A stretch of 64,000 bases of DNA from Phytophthora hibernalis (GCA_012656075.1 JAAKBF010000151.1:620001-684000), one strand, 5' to 3'. Numbered from the stretch's first letter, positions 1-11,620 are shown. The notes: a model not told the origin generated them from the letters alone. Made by a program: numbers and translations.

Positions 1-337
1 TTGCTTACTTACTTACCAACCGTGATAACCACTAATAATGAACGATATGTGGCCATCCAATGTCGCTGCGGACGGTCGTCACAACATCGAGAATAACCCA
101 TACCTGGAAGGTATGGGTTATGTACATCAGTGGGTGAACCATTTGACGAACTTCGTCAACCCGTCCAACGGAGCCCCCACTCAGTGGATTGAAGGAGTAT
201 ATGAAGTGCGTCTGAAGCACCGCATTAAGATATTTTTTTAATTTGTAACGCTACGTGCTTCCGAATCCAGTATCTAGTATTCTTGAAATCGTGAACGTGG
301 GTCCCCACGCGGTTTCTGGACGCAAGGAGTGGCGTTG

Positions 338-481
338 TCCGGCGTAACCGGTGGCAGTGGCTGCCTCGCATTGCTCGGCGTAGATGGTGGCAGTTGACGC
401 TGGGCTATGTCCGGCGTAGATGATGGCAGTGGCTGCTGGGCTGAGTCCGGCGTAGATGGTTTTTGTGGCTGCTGGCTTGAG
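338..481. repeat. 36-bp minisatellite, about 4 degenerate units
   Basis: Four consecutive units begin with (T)CCGGCGTA and continue with a GGTGGCAGTGGCTGC-like core, at a period of about 36 bp. Read on the minus strand the units give a 12-residue repeat (YAGxSPAATATI-like) in an open frame at 251-490. The period is a multiple of three, so the repeat could be coding, but no gene context supports that and I treat it as a minisatellite. Confidence 0.7.
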
Positions 482-899
482 CTCCCACAAAATCAGATTG
501 AGTGCTAAATTAGAAACTAGATGCCGGCAACATGTTGTATATCACACATATTGTATGTGACAGTGTCACATCATGTTGTAACCCTGCTGAATATAGCATC
601 ATGTTGTATCTATCGTCTCCAGGTGATGGTGTATCTTCTCCAGGAGAACGTGTCGTAGTTTCTTCGTGCTATACAAGACTACATATCATACAACATCGAT
701 AGTCAGTGCTTGCTGTATATGACAACATGTGACAAGTAGTACCTTGCTGAATCAGGAGGACGCTGATCTATGCGTTGCGAATGTGTCGTCGTCCCCTCCG
801 TATTCTTCTTGGCGGCATCCACTCTCCTTCTGGCTTGACCATGCTCTGCTAAGCCCGCCGCTTCTGTAGCTGCTGATTCACTCACAACTTCGCACAGCC

Positions 900-1407
900 G
901 CAGTCCTCTTCACCTCTTTTGCCTTCTCCTTCGCGATTTTAGCAGCCGTCGGTTTCCGCGGGGTCTTCTGTTTAGCGGCCTTGGCCCGCGCCTTCGCCGT
1001 CTTCTTCCCTTCGCCGTCGCTTTCTTCTTCGCCATCGGCTTCGGTTTCTATGATGTCGCCTCCTCGCTTTCCGATTCGCTCCTTGCCTTTTCTTCATCGT
1101 TTCCGTCATCGTTGTCTTGGTCCTCCAACTCCGGAACGTAATCTTCGTCCTTCTTCTTCTTCCTTGCCACTGGTGCCTTCTTGCCTGATCCCACCAAAGT
1201 TTTAGCAGCAACCACACGTCGTTCCTGTGTGAGATGGAGATTCAAGGCGAGAGCATACGACCTATCCTTGCCCGTTGGTAGAGGCCAAGGCGCCGTGCGA
1301 GTGGTCGCCACCGGAGGCAGGGTTTTATCGCGGAAGTCAGCGTCGGTTTCCCTCTCGCCGTCCAGGAAGACCGCGTGCTCCTTCATTATTTTTGCCCTCT
1401 CCTGCAC
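900..1407 (-). pseudogene. Lys/Glu/Ala-rich hypothetical protein, frameshifted fragment
   Basis: The minus strand from 1407 to 1048 reads a 119-residue frame starting MQERAKIMKEH and ending in a K-rich then D/E-rich low-complexity tract. The frame stops near 1048, but another minus frame continues directly with a highly charged K/A/E-rich sequence (GEGKKTAKARAKAAKQK-like) down to about 900. Such composition is typical of basic disordered tails of nuclear or transposon-associated proteins, but no domain is recognisable. A frameshift or a missed intron near 1050 is the simplest explanation for the split. It lies in repeat-rich DNA with no conserved neighbours, so it may be a transposon fragment. 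Function unknown. Confidence 0.35.
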
Positions 1408-1589
1408 TGTCTTCCTGCAGGCGCTCGTTTACGGGCGGCGGCACCACCCGGACGCTGCAGGTTGCGCAGGTGAAGAGGTTAATTTGGCTTTTGATTACAT
1501 TTACACCTTTCTTTTCGGCTATATACGATTACATGTACACCACACAAACTTAATGTAACCTACCCCAACTTACAGTAATTTTAGCCAAA

Positions 1590-2015
1590 GAGCTTCGCTG
1601 CGCTCGGCTCCTTAGTAGAACGTTTTTCAGCCAATGAGGGCACGCCTACGGCGGCTCGATTTGATGTTTTTGCGACCGGAGCCGCCGTCGCTTTCGCTCG
1701 GCAGCGACGACACTTAAACAGACTAACGGACAGACAGGTATCTCTATTACTCTTACTAGACGAGCCGAGTGCCGCCGATCTGCGGCGGTTTACTTTTTTA
1801 TTTAAGTCTGGGGAGCGGACCCGTCCCGCTCGCAGGGGATCGCTGCACTACTCACCAAAATAAATTACTTAATTAAAGGCTTAAGCCCTTCGGGCCTGTA
1901 AATCACGGGGAAGGGCGATGCCTTCGCTTCGCTCGGACGCTTTATAGCCAATCGGGGCCGCCTTCGCTGCGCGCGGCAGCGGCGACACTCAAATAGACTA
2001 ACGGACATACATGGA
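1590..2015. repeat. GC-rich dispersed repeat, two degenerate direct copies
   Basis: Segments around 1701-1738 and 1974-2013 share the order GCAGCG(A/G)CGACACT, then AAA(C/T)AGACTAACGGACA, then a variable end, about 270 bp apart. The surrounding sequence has short GC-rich blocks such as CTTCGCTGCG and CGGCAGC that read alike on both strands, as in small non-autonomous elements. No coding capacity is seen. The element type (MITE or Helitron-like) cannot be decided by eye. Confidence 0.45.
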
Positions 2016-2299
2016 TCTACACTACTTGTAGTAGATGAGATAATGTTTGTGACTTCTTTCCTAGTTATTTGCGGTCCTGAATCGCGTCGATACGGATACT
2101 GTTCACATTTGTCGATATGAAGTAGAAGGAGGACGATGGCTTGTAGGAAGGCTTTGATAACTTGTTTCATTAAGTAGAAATGAGACATCAAGCAATCGTC
2201 TGTGTTTGTCTGTGTTTGCGTGGAATCAGCATAAGGACGACAACTAGAACGGACATAGGAAGTCGTTAGTGATACACTAAGTGACATCAATGTACCTCT

Positions 2300-4290
2300 C
2301 TGAAAAACAAACCTTTTGCTGCAATCGAGTGGTCATACACGAGCTGTGTCGCTGTAAAAGTCGCGGATCACATTAAATCTGTCACCAGTGTGGCATTTCA
2401 ATCATTGTCTCCACTCTTTAATCTAGCGCCAACTGTAGTGTTGTCGATATGTGGAAAACTACTTTCTAAATTGGACGAGATTGCGAATAATCAGGGATAA
2501 AAACCCGCGTGCTCTACGCTCGCAGTCAGCTGACAGCTTATCAATATAACCAACAACCCGCTCGAACGCTACGACCGAGAGCTCAACAATGCGTTTTTGA
2601 CATAGCGTCCGAACGTGCAGACTTTCGTTTGTGTCATTGAGTGACCGTCGCACGGCTTTCTGACGTTGGTCGATGATATTGGCCGAGGCCGATCCCAATC
2701 ACCACCTCACGACACATACTTCACGCCACCCGAGATTACTGTATGGGGACGCAAAGCTACTCCGGGCTGTACTGGTGCACTTTCTTGTAGGATGTGTTTT
2801 GTTGCCTCCTTACGTTTGCATTAAACACTTAGGGACTGGTTCGCGTCACTAGGTCTGGTTAAATACGGGAGCTAACGAAGCAATCTGATTGGTTTTTCGC
2901 GTTTATAAGAGATTCATAGGGATATGTCAAATTGATTTCCTTTTACTCGATAGTTGATCAAGTTAAATGGAAAAGGCTACCCAATGGTACCCTTCTATTT
3001 AACTAAACCCAAAGGACGAACCAGGCTCTTACATTTTTGATATGATTTAGCAAAAAAATAAGATAGATGAATCGTGTTTACACCCGGGAGGGGTCCTAAG
3101 GTCTAACAGATACCAAAATAATAAAACGTTGAAACACAACATATGGTTTGTATAACCGTGTTCTTATTGCTCGGGCCATTAATTGCGATTACAGTGTCAT
3201 TTATCAAATCTAATGCAGCGATATTATCAAAACCTAACCGAGAATTCATCCAGATGTCGCCGCAGGTTGAAGTTATTGCACCGTCACTCTTAATGATAAC
3301 ATCTCCTCGCCACCATAGAAGCTATTTGGCACCCGGTGTCACCGCATGTTAAAATGAATGCGCCGTCAAATGGCTAGTATCACTAAATGGAAACATTTGT
3401 TTGCCACCATATACTTACATCGCGTCGCTCTGTTACACATCGTTCGCATGTAGCTTACCTTTGAACTGTCACCGCTGACGGGGCTGTGAGTAGGACCGGC
3501 TAACACGATTGTGAGCGAAACGGACATTGGTGGACAAGTGAGTGACGAATCTGACGTGAAGACTTGGTCACAGTGGGGATTGAACCCATAATAATATATT
3601 CCGAATTGCTGGTCGCAATTGACAAATTTATTAATTAATTGGTCCGTATTTTAAAGATACTTCGGTTTGGGGTCTCAAGTGATATTTTTACCGTATGATA
3701 TTTGCGTTTACATGTCTACCAACAGTTTACAGGTCAAGAAGTCCAAAGATAAGATCTGGGATAAGAACTTCACATAAATAATCATTAATTTGATTGGTCA
3801 GAAAACGTATTGGAGCTGCTAGTGTCCTGGTTGGGAACCAGGGCGGTCCACTTGTCTGGAACTCCTGGTGGAGCACTGCGGTTTACCACTCTCCTCTTGT
3901 GTGAATCTCTGCTCCTCCACAGAAAACATGGAGAATATCTTCCATTCAGTACCCTACTTGGTGCTACTTGATTTACAACCCACAGGTCGCATCAGCTTTG
4001 ATTTCATCTTGCCACCACATTTTGTACTGTGGTTTTTGCTTGTATATTTGATGATTAATTACGGCAATGATGTGTCTTCCCGTTCCATCGGCTAACATGA
4101 TCTTCTGTTTTCACTTTAGCGATACGTGTGTGCAACGCTGGATGCAAACCTAAATCATTTCGATAACCCCGACCCGTATGACCACCAGAGATCCGCCTTT
4201 ATAGTATGAGATTGTATTGGCCGGCAGTCAACTCAACAACAAAACCATCAATTCCTGACACAGCAATAATACATATTGCCGCAATTTTTA
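2300..4290. other. Non-coding AT-rich stretch with one PBS-like site
   Basis: No convincing gene is present; open frames are short and lack recognisable domains. The one structured site is 3565-3587, described separately. Confidence 0.5.
3565..3587 (+). other. tRNA-3'-end complement resembling an LTR-retrotransposon primer binding site
   Basis: The plus strand begins TGGTCACAGTGGGG and ends TTGAACCC. Its complement reads as a tRNA 3' half: a GGTTCAATCC T-loop/B-box, then an acceptor 3' strand ending in TGACCA. TGG followed by the complement of a tRNA 3' end is the standard layout of a primer binding site just inside a 5' LTR. No gag-pol follows, so this would be a relic. A tRNA pseudogene on the minus strand is less likely because no A box or 5' acceptor strand is visible at the right distance. 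Confidence 0.4.
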
Positions 4291-4294
4291 TATA

Positions 4295-4737
4295 TTGAAT
4301 TAAAGGGCGTCCTCGCCTTCTTCCTCTCGTGCCGGAAGGCGTTTCTTTCCGGGATTATACTCGTCACACAGTTCCCAGATTGTTTCGTAAAAATCGCTTC
4401 CTGTGGCAGGTCGGCTGCCGGTTGCCATGTTGGTCGTTCATAATCGACCCAACCGGCGATATAGAAGGCACTTCCCTTTACACATGCCTTCTTAGTGTAG
4501 ATTAACTCGAAGGAGAAGAGGTTCAGCCCTCGCAGTCGGACCCGTGACTTTCGGACGAGGTGCTATCGAAAACACAAAGTGACGGGGAACTTGAGACGTG
4601 GATCCCCACGAGCCATTTAAGAACTAACAGACTTAGATTTTTAAACCATCGTTTACCTAGGTGGTTTGCGAAAGGGTTAAAAAAGATTCGATTGGCCAAA
4701 AATATTATACCACAAAACGTTAAAATGTCCAAATATC
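4295..4737. repeat. Direct repeat copy A, left flank of the copia remnant
   Basis: Nearly identical to 11184-11620 in the same orientation, from TGAATTAAAGGGCGTCCTCG to AAAACGTT(A/G)AAATGTCC. Read on the minus strand, the low-coordinate end encodes a chromodomain-like tail (AGWVDYERPTWQPAADLP) followed, after a one-base shift, by an acidic end with LPAREEEGEDAL and a stop. The two copies bracket the copia remnant, so they are either its LTRs or a duplicated gene tail. The TG...CA ends are suggestive (TGATCATTTG / TTAATTCA), but target-site duplication flanks do not match. Confidence 0.8.
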
Positions 4738-4799
4738 CAAAAATTATTCAAATGATCATTGTGACGCGGTGTGCGTCCCGCTGCTGTCGTCTTGGCCTT

Positions 4800-5530
4800 G
4801 CCTCCTTAAAGTAACCGTCATTGTAGCAACAGCAGGCAAGTTGCTAGCAGCAATATGCAATGCGTAAAGCAAGTGATTGCCGAGGCACCAGGTAACAACG
4901 GTGATCCGACGCGATGAGGCCTAGCTTACACCGCAGGCCGTAAGTTCTCAAGTGAGCTAGACCTCGTTGCTGGACCACCGAAGCACCAGAAGAAAGTGTA
5001 TTGTGCTCAACACAAGTACACAGCAAACGTATACCTGCTAAGTAATATACTCCAAGGCCTATACTACGTTGTCGTTCGTGAAGCGCGGCTTAAGCGCTCT
5101 CAGCCAGCGGTTAGTCCTCTGCATACATACGTCAAGTATCCGTACACGGCGAAGTTCTTCAGGAGCCAGGATGCCTCGTGTGGCAACAACACGCGAATGA
5201 TCGCGTTTGTGAACTATGGGCAGTCTGGTAGGTTGTTGCCAGTGTTTGGTCACTGCAGCAGCAAGCTGCATCTGACACTGTCAGTAGTATATATATATCC
5301 GACTCCCACTTGAACACGGCGATCCAAAAGCTTTGTCGGCGTGATCATCTCGACACCCATCAATATCGTCTCACTCCCACTCGCTATGCGTCGAATGTAG
5401 TATGTTCACAGTAGCAACAGCACACCCGCTCACACAACATCCCACCGTAACAATACACAACGACACGAGACAAGTTCAACTTGCTCGGCCGCACTTGGCA
5501 CATGTACACCTCGAACAGTACCATGTCATC
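4800..5530. other. Sequence between copia coding end and left direct repeat; no gene seen
   Basis: About 0.7 kb without a credible ORF. If the direct repeats are the element's LTRs, this is a long 3' untranslated part. No clear polypurine tract is visible next to the repeat. Confidence 0.4.
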
Positions 5531-5532
5531 AT

Positions 5533-6115
5533 TCATGGTCCGATTACAGCACAGCCGTCGTCATCAGTGGTAACCGGAGCTTCAGTAGATTCAGCAGTAG
5601 TCTCACAGTCCGCGCTCACAACTGGTAGAACCTTCATCCCCTTACGAAAGCGCGCAAACTTTACAGCTCCCAACGATTTCATCATCATGTCCGCCACCAT
5701 GTTTTCAGTTCCGATGTGCTTCACAGTAATGCGCTTTAGCTCGACACTTCTCCTCATCATGTGATACTTGTTCTCGATGTTGTTTGGTTTTCGAATTTTG
5801 GCCGGTTTGGCACTCAACGACGATGGCGCCCTTGTTTTTACCAAGCATGAGCGGCTCTGGGTGCTCCCAAGCCAGCTCTCTGTTTAAGCCCTGTAGCCAC
5901 TGGATGTCCTTCGCAGCTTCGCACATGGCGACATACTCTGCCTCACAGGTGCTCATCGCGTTGATTGCCTGCTTCTTCGAGGCGTACGAGATCACATTCC
6001 CGTCGAGCATCGTTACGTAGCCACTAATGCTTCTGCGATCCTCAGGATCGTTCGCATAATCAGCGTCAGAGTAGATCATCAGTTCAACTGAGGTCCCTGC
6101 AGTCACCTTCATCAC
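5533..6115 (-). pseudogene. Copia RNase H domain, frameshifted
   Basis: A first frame (6115-5705) carries the copia RNase H signature: YSDADYANDPEDRRSISGYV, then ISYASKKQ and STCEAEYVAM, containing the catalytic acidic residues. A second frame (5844-5533) supplies the C-terminal part with KHIGTENMVADMMMKSLG, matching the usual end of the domain. The two frames overlap, so one base has been lost or gained between them. Polyprotein coding ends near 5533. The domain would degrade the RNA strand during reverse transcription. Confidence 0.85.
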
Positions 6116-6169
6116 AAATCCGTAGTCCTTCGTATCCTGCAGGTTGCGCAGCGCCCGGTTGGCTTGTGC

Positions 6170-7057
6170 TTAATGTGAGTGATCGTAGCATGCCAGGAAC
6201 GTGCCCAAATGTCTCGTAGCATGAGCAATGTCCGGTATCGAGGCACTCAGCAAATACTGCAACGATCCCACCAATTCACGATAGGGTAGGTCCTCGTTTG
6301 TTTCAGACAGCTCTGCTGCCTTGGCTGGCGACCTAGCCTCAGGTGTCGCGCACCCATTGCATGTCAACATGCGATAGTCTTTCAATGTATCCATCACGTA
6401 CGGCTGCTGCGAAAAGATGATCTGCCGACGTGGTCGGTCTATCAGGATATACACACCGAGCAGGTACTTCACGGTTCCCATCGTCGTCGACTCGAACGAC
6501 TCCTTGAGTGAGGCGGCAACCTCAGCACAAAGCTCGAGGTCCCATCAGCAGTAGGTCGTCAACATACACCGTCAAGAGCATCTTGACTTCGTCATTCTCC
6601 TTCCGTGCGTACACACCAAAGTCTAAGTCCATACGCTCAAAGCCCATCGTCACTAGTTTAGCGTGTAGTGTCTTATTCCAAATGTGCGGGGCCTGCTTCA
6701 ACCCGTAGAGGATCTTCAGAGATTGCACACGAAATCAGAGCCGTTAGTCTGGAATCCAGTCGGCTGCTCCATGAAGATCAGCTCAGCTAAATCTCCATAC
6801 AAGAACGCAGTCTTGACATCGTGCTGCAACACAGCCCAACCTCACTGCACTTCATAGTAGATAGGCACTCGAATGGTTTCAAACCGAATGACAGGAGCGA
6901 ACGTGTCAGTATAGTTCACCCCTTGCTGTTGCTTGAAGCCATGAATGACTCGCCGGGCTTTGAATCTAGTTAAGCGTCCACCTTTATCACGCTTCACTGT
7001 AAACACCCATCTACAAGTGATAACTTTCACCTTCTTGGCAGCAGAACGTAGAACCAT
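6170..7057 (-). pseudogene. Copia reverse transcriptase domain, broken into pieces
   Basis: The N-terminal piece (7057-6842) has CRWVFTVKRDKGG and YTDTFAPVIRFETIR, the standard start of the RVT_2 domain. The middle piece (6728-6522) has LYGLKQAPHIWN and the catalytic YVDDLLLMG box. The third (6481-6170) has YRELVGSLQYL and PDIAHA, from the thumb/connection region. The frame changes between pieces and stops occur, so no full-length enzyme is encoded. The YVDD box itself is intact. Confidence 0.9.
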
Positions 7058-7837
7058 TTTCCACGTCTTATGGCCTCAGCGATTTCAGTTTGGAAAGCAT
7101 TGCTGCCTTCCACTGAGGTCACCACTTGCTGGATCTAGCCTGCTTGTACGTAGTCGGAAGCGCTATATCACTGGTAGCCTGCACGTGGCCCACCACATAG
7201 TCCAAGAGACGAACAATTGGCTTATGTGTCCGCCTCAGTCGCTTCCGACACGCTCGTACAGGAGACAGCTTGATTGCAAATCCAATCGTCTCCGCTTCAG
7301 GCTCCTTTAGACGTTTGCGCGCTCTACGCTTGCGTCCTCGGGATGGTTTCGTCGCAGGTGACGAATCAGCAGTTGGCCGTACAGGAAAATCATGCTTGTC
7401 AACTCGATGCGCAGCAACGAGTCCATCAATATTGCTGTCAGGTGTGTGTCAGCTCGAACTCCTACTGGAGCGGGTCTTCTTCCTCGATCTTGGCTCGGTT
7501 TTACTCAGTCTCAGCTCAGGTCTCCCACTGGACTGAGGTGGACTACCTCCTTCACCAGCAGTCCCACCAGACTGAGCTGCATCAACAGCCATGTCAGGTT
7601 CCACACCTTCATACACAACTCCCAACTTGGTCATCACACAACAACTCCAAGTCTGCAGGCAGCGGCGCTGCAGACGCAGAAAGAAAAGATTACATCGTTG
7701 TCTTAATGCGCTCAACAGATACAGTAGCAAGCAGATCGTGCGCGCATGCACGATACTGGTTCTCCAGTAATTGCTGTACGTAGGTTCCGTTCGCTTTATA
7801 CTCCATATGAAATTTCATGTTACCTAGCTGGGCCATG

Positions 7838-8684
7838 CTAATCTGGCATATCACAAGGTCCTTGAGCTTGTACCCTTTCGTAGAATCGCCATGTACGCAG
7901 CTGTCCAAGCTCAGATGCTCGTCCGTACAGTGTCTCGTGTGGCGACACGATTCCCAGAGGCTTGGTGGGCAACACATTCAAAGTGTCCGCCACATACAAC
8001 AACGCCTCATCCCACAGCATGTTGGGCAAGTGTCTTGCAGTCAGCAGTGCATGAATGCGTGGAAGCACCACACTCATTGCGCGTTCAGCAATACCGTTTT
8101 CTTGTGGCGAGTAGGCGTTTGTGTACTGCTGAATAATCCCTTTGCTTTCACAGAAGGCCCGCAGCTCATTACTGGCAACCCCCACCTTGATCTGCATGCA
8201 GTCGCCGAACCCGGTAGTTCTTGTGCTGAGTGAAGAGCTCATTCAGTAGAGCAATCACAGAGCCAGTTGCCTCTCCTTTCCGCTCAGGAAGATAGACCTA
8301 TTTGTTTCTGGTAGCTTCTTCGGTAACAAATAGAAGTATGGTTGCGCCGCTTGCAGTAGGATCAGTCACTGAGCAAATGTCCATTACCAAGGTGGACAGA
8401 TGTTGCAGCTCCTCACTGGACGCCGCGCATGATTCATCCCCTTTGCTTTGCTAGCAGTACATGCCACACAGTCATAGGAGCTAAGATCTTTGTCATTAAC
8501 CTTAACTGCGACAGTCAACCTTCACAGTGTCCATGCTCATATGGCCAAATCGCTGATGCAGTCGCTCCATCACCTTCTCGCTGTCCATCTTCTGCTTGCT
8601 CACAGCATTCACCATTATACCAGATACGCGTTCAACGCGCAGGTGATAGATGTTCTCACGCATGTCAAACCTCAATTTTTTCAC
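7838..8684 (-). pseudogene. Copia pre-integrase and integrase segment, broken
   Basis: At 8684-8502 a short frame contains LHQRFGHMSMD, the GAG-pre-integrase HHCC-type start. At 8242-7838 the integrase core is seen with AFCESKGIIQQYTNAYSPQE and NGIAERAMSVV, containing the third catalytic acidic residue (E of SPQENG). The stretch carrying the first two aspartates is not in one continuous frame. The domain would insert the cDNA into the host genome. Confidence 0.8.
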
Positions 8685-9321
8685 GCTTAGTTAACCATGC
8701 AGTACGCTGGTCATTCGAACACGCAAGTTTGAATGTTCCAGTTGTCTGCAAGTATCCCAAACTTATGATGTTCACCCGAGCATTCAGGCTGTACACCACT
8801 TCATCAAGAAGTCGATCTTCAAGCTCTCCAGTGCCCGGATTGCACACAGGCAATAGTACAGAGCCACACAAAGATGCATGTTCAGAAGTCCCTTTAGCGA
8901 AATCAAGGCGACTAGAGTTGCCTTCAGAAATAGAGGTGAATAAGGCCAGGTCGTTGCAGACGTTAGCATGTGACCCAGAGTCGAGTATCCACTCAACATA
9001 ACCCATGTTCGGTTGCCTACCTTCGTAGGAAGTCACCATGTTAACCATTCTTGGTTCACTCCGGCGCGCAGCTCCAGCAGCCATTGTGTCCACCATCTGG
9101 ATGCTCTGTTTCACGTCGCTGAGGCGACCCACCCCACCAGCGAGGCTGTGGCGGATAACTTTGCCCAGGTTATGTTTTTGTCCACGCGGTGGCGAATCGT
9201 AGCGCCCACGGCGCGGCGAAGCATAACGCCCACGTTCTAGCGATCCAAATCGTCCATGCGAAGGCGAATGGTAACGCCCGCGCGGCGTCAAACCATAAGG
9301 CCCACGCGGTGGCGCAGCCAA
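8665..9321 (-). pseudogene. Copia protease with an upstream RGRY tandem repeat
   Basis: This 218-residue minus-strand frame starts with a tandem 8-9-residue repeat (PRGRYHSPSHG, LERGRYASP, RRGRYDSPPRG), continuing from other frames up to about 9420. The retroviral-type aspartic protease follows, with the active-site motif WILDSGSHANVCND. The frame then runs into the spacer before the pre-integrase region. The arginine/tyrosine-rich repeat lies between the zinc knuckle and the protease and looks like a nucleic-acid-binding linker expanded by 24-27-bp units. Confidence 0.8.
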
Positions 9322-9384
9322 GCGTCCGTGCGACAGGTCATATGGCCGCCTATAATCACCTAGCGGTGGACAATAGCGTCCGTG

Positions 9385-11028
9385 CTAGCACGGCGGCAAA
9401 CGTCCACGCAATGGTGATCGTCCAGGTTCAAAATGTCCTCGGTTCTCAGATTGAAGACCATTGTCGCGATCCCCTAGCATCGACAGATCCACTTGTGGCC
9501 CATCGTAAGCATGCCCTGGCTCATGCATTGGTCCCCAATAGTCCCGGAACAATTCTTGTTCTTGGTAGAGGCGCAGAGGGTATGACGCGGGAGCTCGTCC
9601 TTGCGGACGTGCATCACCCCGCACATCAACGCAAATGATGCACAGCATCAGTTTCACGCAGCTGTAATCGCTGCGGCGAAGTCGGAACAGCTGAAGTTGC
9701 AGCAAGCGACTTGTTCTCAGGGCTGCTCGCTGGCGTCGTCGGCGAGTACACAGAAGCCTCGTACGGCGTATCTGCTGACGGCACAGCCTACTCCACGCAC
9801 ACTGTTTCAACCGCCCGCCCTACATTCACCAACGAGGTCACGGGCTGTTTGCTCTTGGCCATCAACTTCTCCACTAACTCCGGCTTCAGCGGCACACCCG
9901 TGGTTGCCGTACACTCGGCATACCAGTAAACGTGGCGCCCACAGTTGCCGCACTTCGTGCGCGTCTTCTTCTGGCTCAAGTCCTTGGCACTCGAACCCAC
10001 ACGCTTCTTGGCATTTCGATGTTGCCCGTGCATCAGGATCACATGCGCTCCACGTGCTGCTGGTGTTGACGTCTGCAGTCTGGCCACTTGTCGTCGGGCT
10101 TGCTCAGCTTGCCCCCAAGCGACGTGTTGCCTCCGATCGCGTCAGTATCTTACGGTTCCTCTTGCTGCACCAAACCGTAAGCTGCTCTGCTAGCTCACGG
10201 AAGACATGCTACGAGTTGGATATGAGGACCATGCTCCTTCTCCTCCCGCGTGTCATTGGTTTGGCACTGGCGCCGCACCAACTCTTCGCTCGCAGACACG
10301 TACGCGTCCACCGTCTCACCCTGCTGCAGTTCAGAATTCAGCAAGTCTCGCAGGATGTAGTCAGGGCTCACGCCGTCTCCGGACGTGAAGTGCACAATGA
10401 TACGTGATCAGAGCAATGATGGAGCTTCCTTCTGCTCTCTGAGATCGTCGACCTTGAAGAGTTCACGCAGGTTCATGTCCAGCGACAACGCCAATGCCGT
10501 GAAGGTCATGGTACGACGGGTGTCGTACCCGGTGTGATACGTGCGGTTTCTCACATCGAGCTCTGCATCATAGCGATCGGGCCCGTAAGTGATTCCGTCC
10601 AACTTGTAGGTGGGAAAGCGTAGCGTCAACTCGATTTTCCACCTGGCAAAATCGATCTTCTTGTCCTTCAGTTTAGGCAGGGGCACCTACCTTGCCCAGC
10701 ATCTTCTCGGTGTGCTACACCAATTCCGCGTCGTCGTAACGCGGTCCAAAGGGTTCTCCAGCATCGTCGCCCCGCGCGATGACACACTGCTCTGCACATC
10801 GTCGTCCGGTTGCCCAGCGCTGCTGGATGCACTTGACTCACTGGTGTCGCTTGGTTCGCTCGGTGGGGTCGCGACGGCTACGCTCGTGCTGCGGCCGCTA
10901 GCTGCTGGATCAAAACGGGGATTTTGAACTGAGCGGTTGTCAGCTCTCGCGTAAGTGCGACAATTATTGACCAATCGCCTGTGAGAGTCTTCAACCAGAA
11001 AAGTCAGCAGCTCAATACCACCCGGCAT
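9385..11028 (-). pseudogene. Copia gag (capsid and zinc knuckle), frameshifted
   Basis: The gag N-terminus starts at 11028 (MPGGIELLTFLVEDSH), with a serine-rich stretch, then KIDFARWKIELTLRFPTYKL (10686-10408) and a UBN2-like part, LRDLLNSELQQGETVDAYV (10395-10195). At 10087-9788 lies CGNCGRHVYWYAEC, a CX2CX4(H)X4C knuckle with tyrosine at the histidine position. Several frame changes separate these parts. On the minus strand an open leader frame (MIREEKVVRQIKRRGL) precedes the usual start, in the 150 bp between gag and the right direct repeat. Confidence 0.8.
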
Positions 11029-11183
11029 TTCGCCCTATCGTCGGCCGAAACGCTCTGCTTGTTCTCGAAATTAGTGCTATAACTTGCTCTCCAATGGTAA
11101 AAATTTGCTCTTCGTGTTCAATCCCCTGCGCTTGATCTGACGAACCACCTTTTCCTCGCGAATCATTCGCTCTCTGATATATT

Positions 11184-11620
11184 ATGAATTAAAGGGCGTC
11201 CTCGCCTTCTTCTCTCGCGCCGGAAGGCGTTCCTTCCGGGATTAAACTCGTCACACAGTTCCCAGATCGTTTCGTAAAAATCGCTTCCTGTGGCATGTCG
11301 GCTGCCGGTTGCCATGTTGGTCGTTCATAATCGACCCAACCAACGAAACAGAAGGCACTTCCCTTTACGCTTGTCTTCTTCGCGTAGATTAACTCGAAGG
11401 AGAAGAGGTTCAGCCCCTCGCAGTCGGACCCGTGACTTTCGGACGAGGTGCTATCGAAAACACAAAGTGACGGGGAACTTGAGACGTGGATCCCCCACGA
11501 GCCATTTAAGAACTAACAGACTTAGATTTTTAAACCATCGTTTACCTAGGTGGTTTGCGAAAGGGTTAAAAAAGATTCGATTGGCCAAAAAAATATTATA
11601 CCCCAAAACGTTGAAATGTC
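11184..11620. repeat. Direct repeat copy B, right flank of the copia remnant
   Basis: Same orientation and almost the same sequence as 4295-4737, including the chromodomain-like coding tail on the minus strand and the same frame break. Similarity resumes briefly further out as TTATTCAAATG(A/C)TCAT. The outer side of this copy runs directly into the 3' end of the pogo-like transposase pseudogene. Confidence 0.8.

Larger units (their letters stand above)
5533..11028 (-). mobile_element. Ty1/copia LTR retrotransposon remnant
   Basis: On the minus strand, gag, zinc knuckle, protease, integrase, reverse transcriptase and RNase H follow in that order. Integrase before reverse transcriptase is the Ty1/copia arrangement. 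Each domain is recognisable, but the frame changes many times and stops are frequent, so the polyprotein cannot be made as it stands. The zinc knuckle has lost its histidine. The bracketing direct repeats (4295-4737 and 11184-11620) are the best LTR candidates. A TATCAGAG-like string sits just inside the right-hand copy on the minus strand, reminiscent of the copia primer binding site, but I could not confirm it or a polypurine tract. Confidence 0.9.

Noticed and set aside
3560..3590. tRNA gene on the minus strand suggested by a B-box
   Set aside because: No A box, anticodon arm or 5' acceptor strand at the correct distance; a primer binding site explains the sequence better.
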